This document shows positions 5,909 through 7,752 of a stretch of 7,752 nucleotides of DNA, in pieces; the stretch's first letter is position 1, and the number at the start of each line of letters is the position of its first letter. Under the pieces are notes generated by a model that was not told the DNA's origin, did not search any database, and was given only the letters and a program-made list of their open reading frames with translations. The stretch covers positions 1-7,752 of the forward strand of contig CAMYWZ010000048.1 of assembly GCA_947302945.1 (NCBI GenBank). The letters are read 5' to 3'. The translations under genes were made by a program, and so were the position numbers. This DNA is from an uncultured Bacillota bacterium (GTDB lineage Bacteria > Bacillota > Clostridia > Peptostreptococcales > Anaerovoracaceae).

Positions 5909-6781
5909 TTATCTTTCTTTGAGCGCGCGGATTATTTCCTGCGCAGTTTCTTCAAAATGGAGCTTGTTGTCGTCCACGTTCAGGCCGCGTTCCTTGAGCA
6001 TCCACAGGAAGGAGGGGCAGGACGGGATGTCGAGGCCTATCTCGCGAAGCTCGGTCTCGTGCTCGCAGTAGACTTCTTTGGGGGTGCCGAGGAACATCAG
6101 GGCTCCGCGGTTCATGACCAGGACTCTGTCCGCGTATTCCGCGACGTCATCCATGTTGTGCGAGACAAGGATGATGGTCATGTTCACCTCGCGCCTTATG
6201 CGGCGTATCATCTCGAGGATGTCGTCGTGGCCCTTCGGGTCCAGGCCGGCCGTGGGCTCGTCGAGTATGAGGATCTCGGGGCGCATCGCCAGGACTCCTG
6301 CTATGGCGACCCTTCTCTTCTGGCCGCCGGAGAGCTCGAACGGGGAGACTTCGCCCTTAACGTCCGGATCTATGTTCACGAGCTTTAAGGCTTCCTTCGC
6401 CCTCTCGATCTGCTCCTCCTCGGAAAGGCCCTGGTTCTTGGGGCCGAAGCACACGTCTTTGATGACGGTCTCCTCGAAGAGCTGGTACTCGGGGTACTGG
6501 AACACTATTCCGACCTTGCGGCGCACGAGCGTGGATTCCTTGCCCTTCTGGCTGATGACAGTTTCCGTGCCATCGTCCGCGACTGAGACTATGCGGCCTT
6601 CGGAAGGCTCAAGAAGCCCTGCGATGTGCTGCACCAGCGTGGTCTTGCCGGAACCGGTGTGCCCTATTATCGCGAGGAACTCGCCGGACTCGACCGTGAA
6701 CGTGACTTTGTCTACGGCTTTGGTCTCGTAAGGCAGCCCCGGATTGAATACTTTTGTTAGATTCTCTACTTTGATCTGCAT
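5909..6781 (-). CDS. ecfA2: ECF transporter ATPase EcfA2
   Basis: One of two ABC-type ATPases that power ECF uptake at the inner face of the membrane; 290 residues, normal length. Visible motifs are Walker A GHTGSGKT (40-47), the Q-loop QYPEYQLFEETV (Q95), signature LSGGQ (150-154), Walker B ILILDEP with D174 and catalytic E175, D-loop GLDP, and switch H208. The N-terminal form NPGLPYETKAV and the PEYQLFEETV Q-loop are typical of EcfA2 rather than EcfA1. The start is the ATG at 6781, preceded by GGAG five bases upstream inside ecfA1. The two genes overlap by 16 bases, so translation is probably coupled. The frame stays open upstream to 7105, but that extension lies inside ecfA1 and is not part of the protein. 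Confidence 0.95.
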   Translation of the reverse strand: MQIKVENLTKVFNPGLPYETKAVDKVTFTVESGEFLAIIGHTGSGKTTLVQHIAGLLEPSEGRIVSVADDGTETVISQKGKESTLVRRKVGIVFQYPEYQLFEETVIKDVCFGPKNQGLSEEEQIERAKEALKLVNIDPDVKGEVSPFELSGGQKRRVAIAGVLAMRPEILILDEPTAGLDPKGHDDILEMIRRIRREVNMTIILVSHNMDDVAEYADRVLVMNRGALMFLGTPKEVYCEHETELREIGLDIPSCPSFLWMLKERGLNVDDNKLHFEETAQEIIRALKER

Positions 6782-7614
6782 AAATACTCCGCGAGCTGCT
6801 CGTCTGTAACTATATCGGCAGGAACGTCTATGCCTGCTTTGCGAAGGCGCCTTGCCATCCTGACCGCGAACGGGTAGCCCAGGACTCCGAGGTCTTCCTT
6901 GCTGAAGATCTCGGCGGGAGTGCCGTCGGCGTGCAATTTGCCGTGTTCCATTATGATGATGCGGTCGGCTTCGGCCGCTTCTTCCATGAAGTGAGTTATG
7001 AGAACTATGGTGCGGCCCTGGCCGTGGAGCATCCTGATGATGCCCATGATCTCTCTGCGGCCTTTGGGATCCAGCATGGCTGTGGGTTCGTCGAAGACCA
7101 CGCATTCCGGGTCCATGGCTATGACGCCGGCTATGGCTATGCGCTGCTTCTGGCCGCCGGAAAGGAGGTGCGGACCTTTCTTGCGGTGCTCGTACATGCC
7201 GACGAGGGTCAGGGCCTGGTGGACCCTGGTGCGTATCTCGGCCGGGTCTATGCCTATGTTTTCGGGGCCGAAGGCCACGTCGTCCTCGACTATGGATGAT
7301 ACGAGCTGGTTGTCGGGGTTCTGGAAGACCATGCCGACCTTTTTGCGTATCTCCCAGGGTGCGGTCTGCGACACGACTGCCGTGTCCATGCCGTCCACGA
7401 GCACTGTACCGGACGTGGGCAGCAGCAGGGCGTTCATTTGCTTTGCTATCGTGGACTTGCCGGAGCCGTTGCTGCCTACTATGGCCACGAAGCTGCCTCT
7501 TGCGACGTCAAAAGAAACGCCGTCGAGCGCGTACTGAAGCGGCTGCGTCTTTTCCTCTTCGCTCTGTTCGTAGGCGAAGCGTATGTCCTTAAGCTGTATC
7601 ATGGGATCCGCCAT
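6766..7614 (-). CDS. ecfA1: ECF transporter ATPase EcfA1
   Basis: The first gene of the ECF operon encodes the partner ATPase of EcfA2; 282 residues from the chosen start. Motifs are Walker A GSNGSGKS (47-54), the Q-loop QNPDNQLVSSIVEDDVAFGP (Q98), signature LSGGQ (151-155), Walker B VVFDEP with D175 and E176, and switch H208. The QNPDNQ loop followed by GPENIG is diagnostic of EcfA1. Both ATPases keep the catalytic Glu, so neither site looks degenerate. The ATG at 7614 (MADPMIQLKD) is preferred because AAGGG (7619-7623) and GAGGTG (7625-7630) lie just upstream. An ATG at 7602 (MIQLKD) is a weaker alternative, and extension to 7659 would need a non-ATG start with no family-like sequence. A promoter lies 71 bases upstream. 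Confidence 0.95.
   Translation of the reverse strand: MADPMIQLKDIRFAYEQSEEEKTQPLQYALDGVSFDVARGSFVAIVGSNGSGKSTIAKQMNALLLPTSGTVLVDGMDTAVVSQTAPWEIRKKVGMVFQNPDNQLVSSIVEDDVAFGPENIGIDPAEIRTRVHQALTLVGMYEHRKKGPHLLSGGQKQRIAIAGVIAMDPECVVFDEPTAMLDPKGRREIMGIIRMLHGQGRTIVLITHFMEEAAEADRIIIMEHGKLHADGTPAEIFSKEDLGVLGYPFAVRMARRLRKAGIDVPADIVTDEQLAEYLCRSK
6787..6790 (-). promoter_or_regulatory. ecfA2 ribosome binding site inside ecfA1
   Basis: GGAG on the minus strand lies five bases (TATTT) before the ecfA2 ATG, within the last codons of ecfA1. It fixes the ecfA2 start and supports independent or coupled re-initiation. Confidence 0.65.
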
Positions 7615-7684
7615 GAAACCCTTGCACCTCTGTCTTTTTCCCGAGCCGTGACAAAACAAGCCCTACGGCCCAGTGTAATGATTT

Positions 7685-7713
7685 ATTATATACGCTCCCC
7701 GCCCCCCTGGCAA
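7685..7713 (-). promoter_or_regulatory. Sigma-A-type promoter of the ecfA1-ecfA2-ecfT operon
   Basis: The minus strand reads TTGCCA (7708-7713), a 17-base G-rich spacer, then TATAAT (7685-7690). That is five of six matches at -35 and a perfect -10. The start point would be near 7678, giving a leader of about 64 bases. The leader has only a weak 5-bp inverted repeat (7645-7649 with 7665-7669) and no recognisable riboswitch. Confidence 0.85.
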
Positions 7714-7715
7714 TC

Positions 7716-7750
7716 GCACCTTTAGGGACGGTTCTCCCCGGTGCCGCACC
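7716..7750. repeat. Cluster of short inverted and direct repeats at window edge
   Basis: There are two adjacent small hairpins: GGGA/TCCC (7725-7728 with 7735-7738) and GGTGC/GCACC (7740-7744 with 7746-7750). GCACC also occurs as a direct repeat at 7716-7720, so GGTGC could pair with either copy. The look resembles dispersed REP-type repeats, some of which contain a GGGACGGTTCT core. This is a resemblance from memory only, and the element may continue past the window. Confidence 0.4.
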
Positions 7751-7752
7751 AC

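Noticed and set aside
6782..7105. N-terminal extension of EcfA2
   Set aside because: The extra residues are an out-of-frame reading of ecfA1. The ATG at 6781 has a ribosome site and gives the normal family N terminus.
7615..7678. Possible riboswitch in the ecfA1 leader
   Set aside because: The leader is about 64 bases, with only a weak 5-bp stem and no match I can see to known vitamin or preQ1 aptamer cores.

Overview
The window looks like chromosomal DNA of a moderately GC-rich Firmicute, probably in the Clostridia. This is inferred from strong AGGAGG-type ribosome binding sites, a three-gene EcfA1-EcfA2-EcfT transporter module of the Firmicutes kind, a short single-domain prepilin peptidase, and a single-pass membrane protein with an MltG-type LysM-like domain. 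No rRNA, tRNA, CRISPR array, transposase or phage gene is visible. Finer taxonomy cannot be read from this stretch.

Layout. Positions 1-57 are open in one + frame and may be the 3' end of a + strand gene cut by the window edge. A symmetric hairpin (72-100) with A/T tracts on both sides can terminate transcription from either direction. A large FAD-dependent oxidoreductase (119-1648, minus) lies between this hairpin and a second, minus-strand terminator (1675-1705), so it is probably its own transcription unit. Upstream is a minus-strand two-gene unit. It starts at a near-consensus promoter (3148-3176), continues with a small membrane protein carrying a LysM-like domain (2515-3108), and ends with a membrane-anchored protein of unknown function that has an apparent single-base frameshift (1719-2479). 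The promoter lies across the last codons of the next gene, a MATE-family exporter (3154-4560, minus).

The MATE gene is divergent from a small prepilin peptidase gene (4619-5059, plus). The 58-bp gap holds a + strand promoter whose TTGACA element overlaps the MATE start codon, and a palindrome that could be an operator. The peptidase gene converges on ecfT, and the two end on one shared palindrome, CTATAG, which reads Leu-stop on both strands. The remaining genes, ecfT, ecfA2 and ecfA1 (5054-7614, all minus), form a tightly coupled operon driven by a near-consensus promoter at 7685-7713. Just upstream of that promoter, at the window edge, is a short cluster of inverted and direct repeats.

How the genes work together. 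EcfA1, EcfA2 and EcfT form the energising module of a group II ECF importer for vitamins or metals. No substrate-binding S component is present, so this is probably the shared module serving S components encoded elsewhere. The LysM-like protein and its frameshifted neighbour both have a cytoplasmic N terminus, one membrane span and an extracytoplasmic domain, which suggests a cell-envelope role. The MATE exporter, prepilin peptidase and oxidoreductase have no pathway partners in the window. No clearly new system is evident. The most unusual items are the LysM-only protein with its frameshifted partner, the shared stop-codon palindrome, and the compact divergent promoter.
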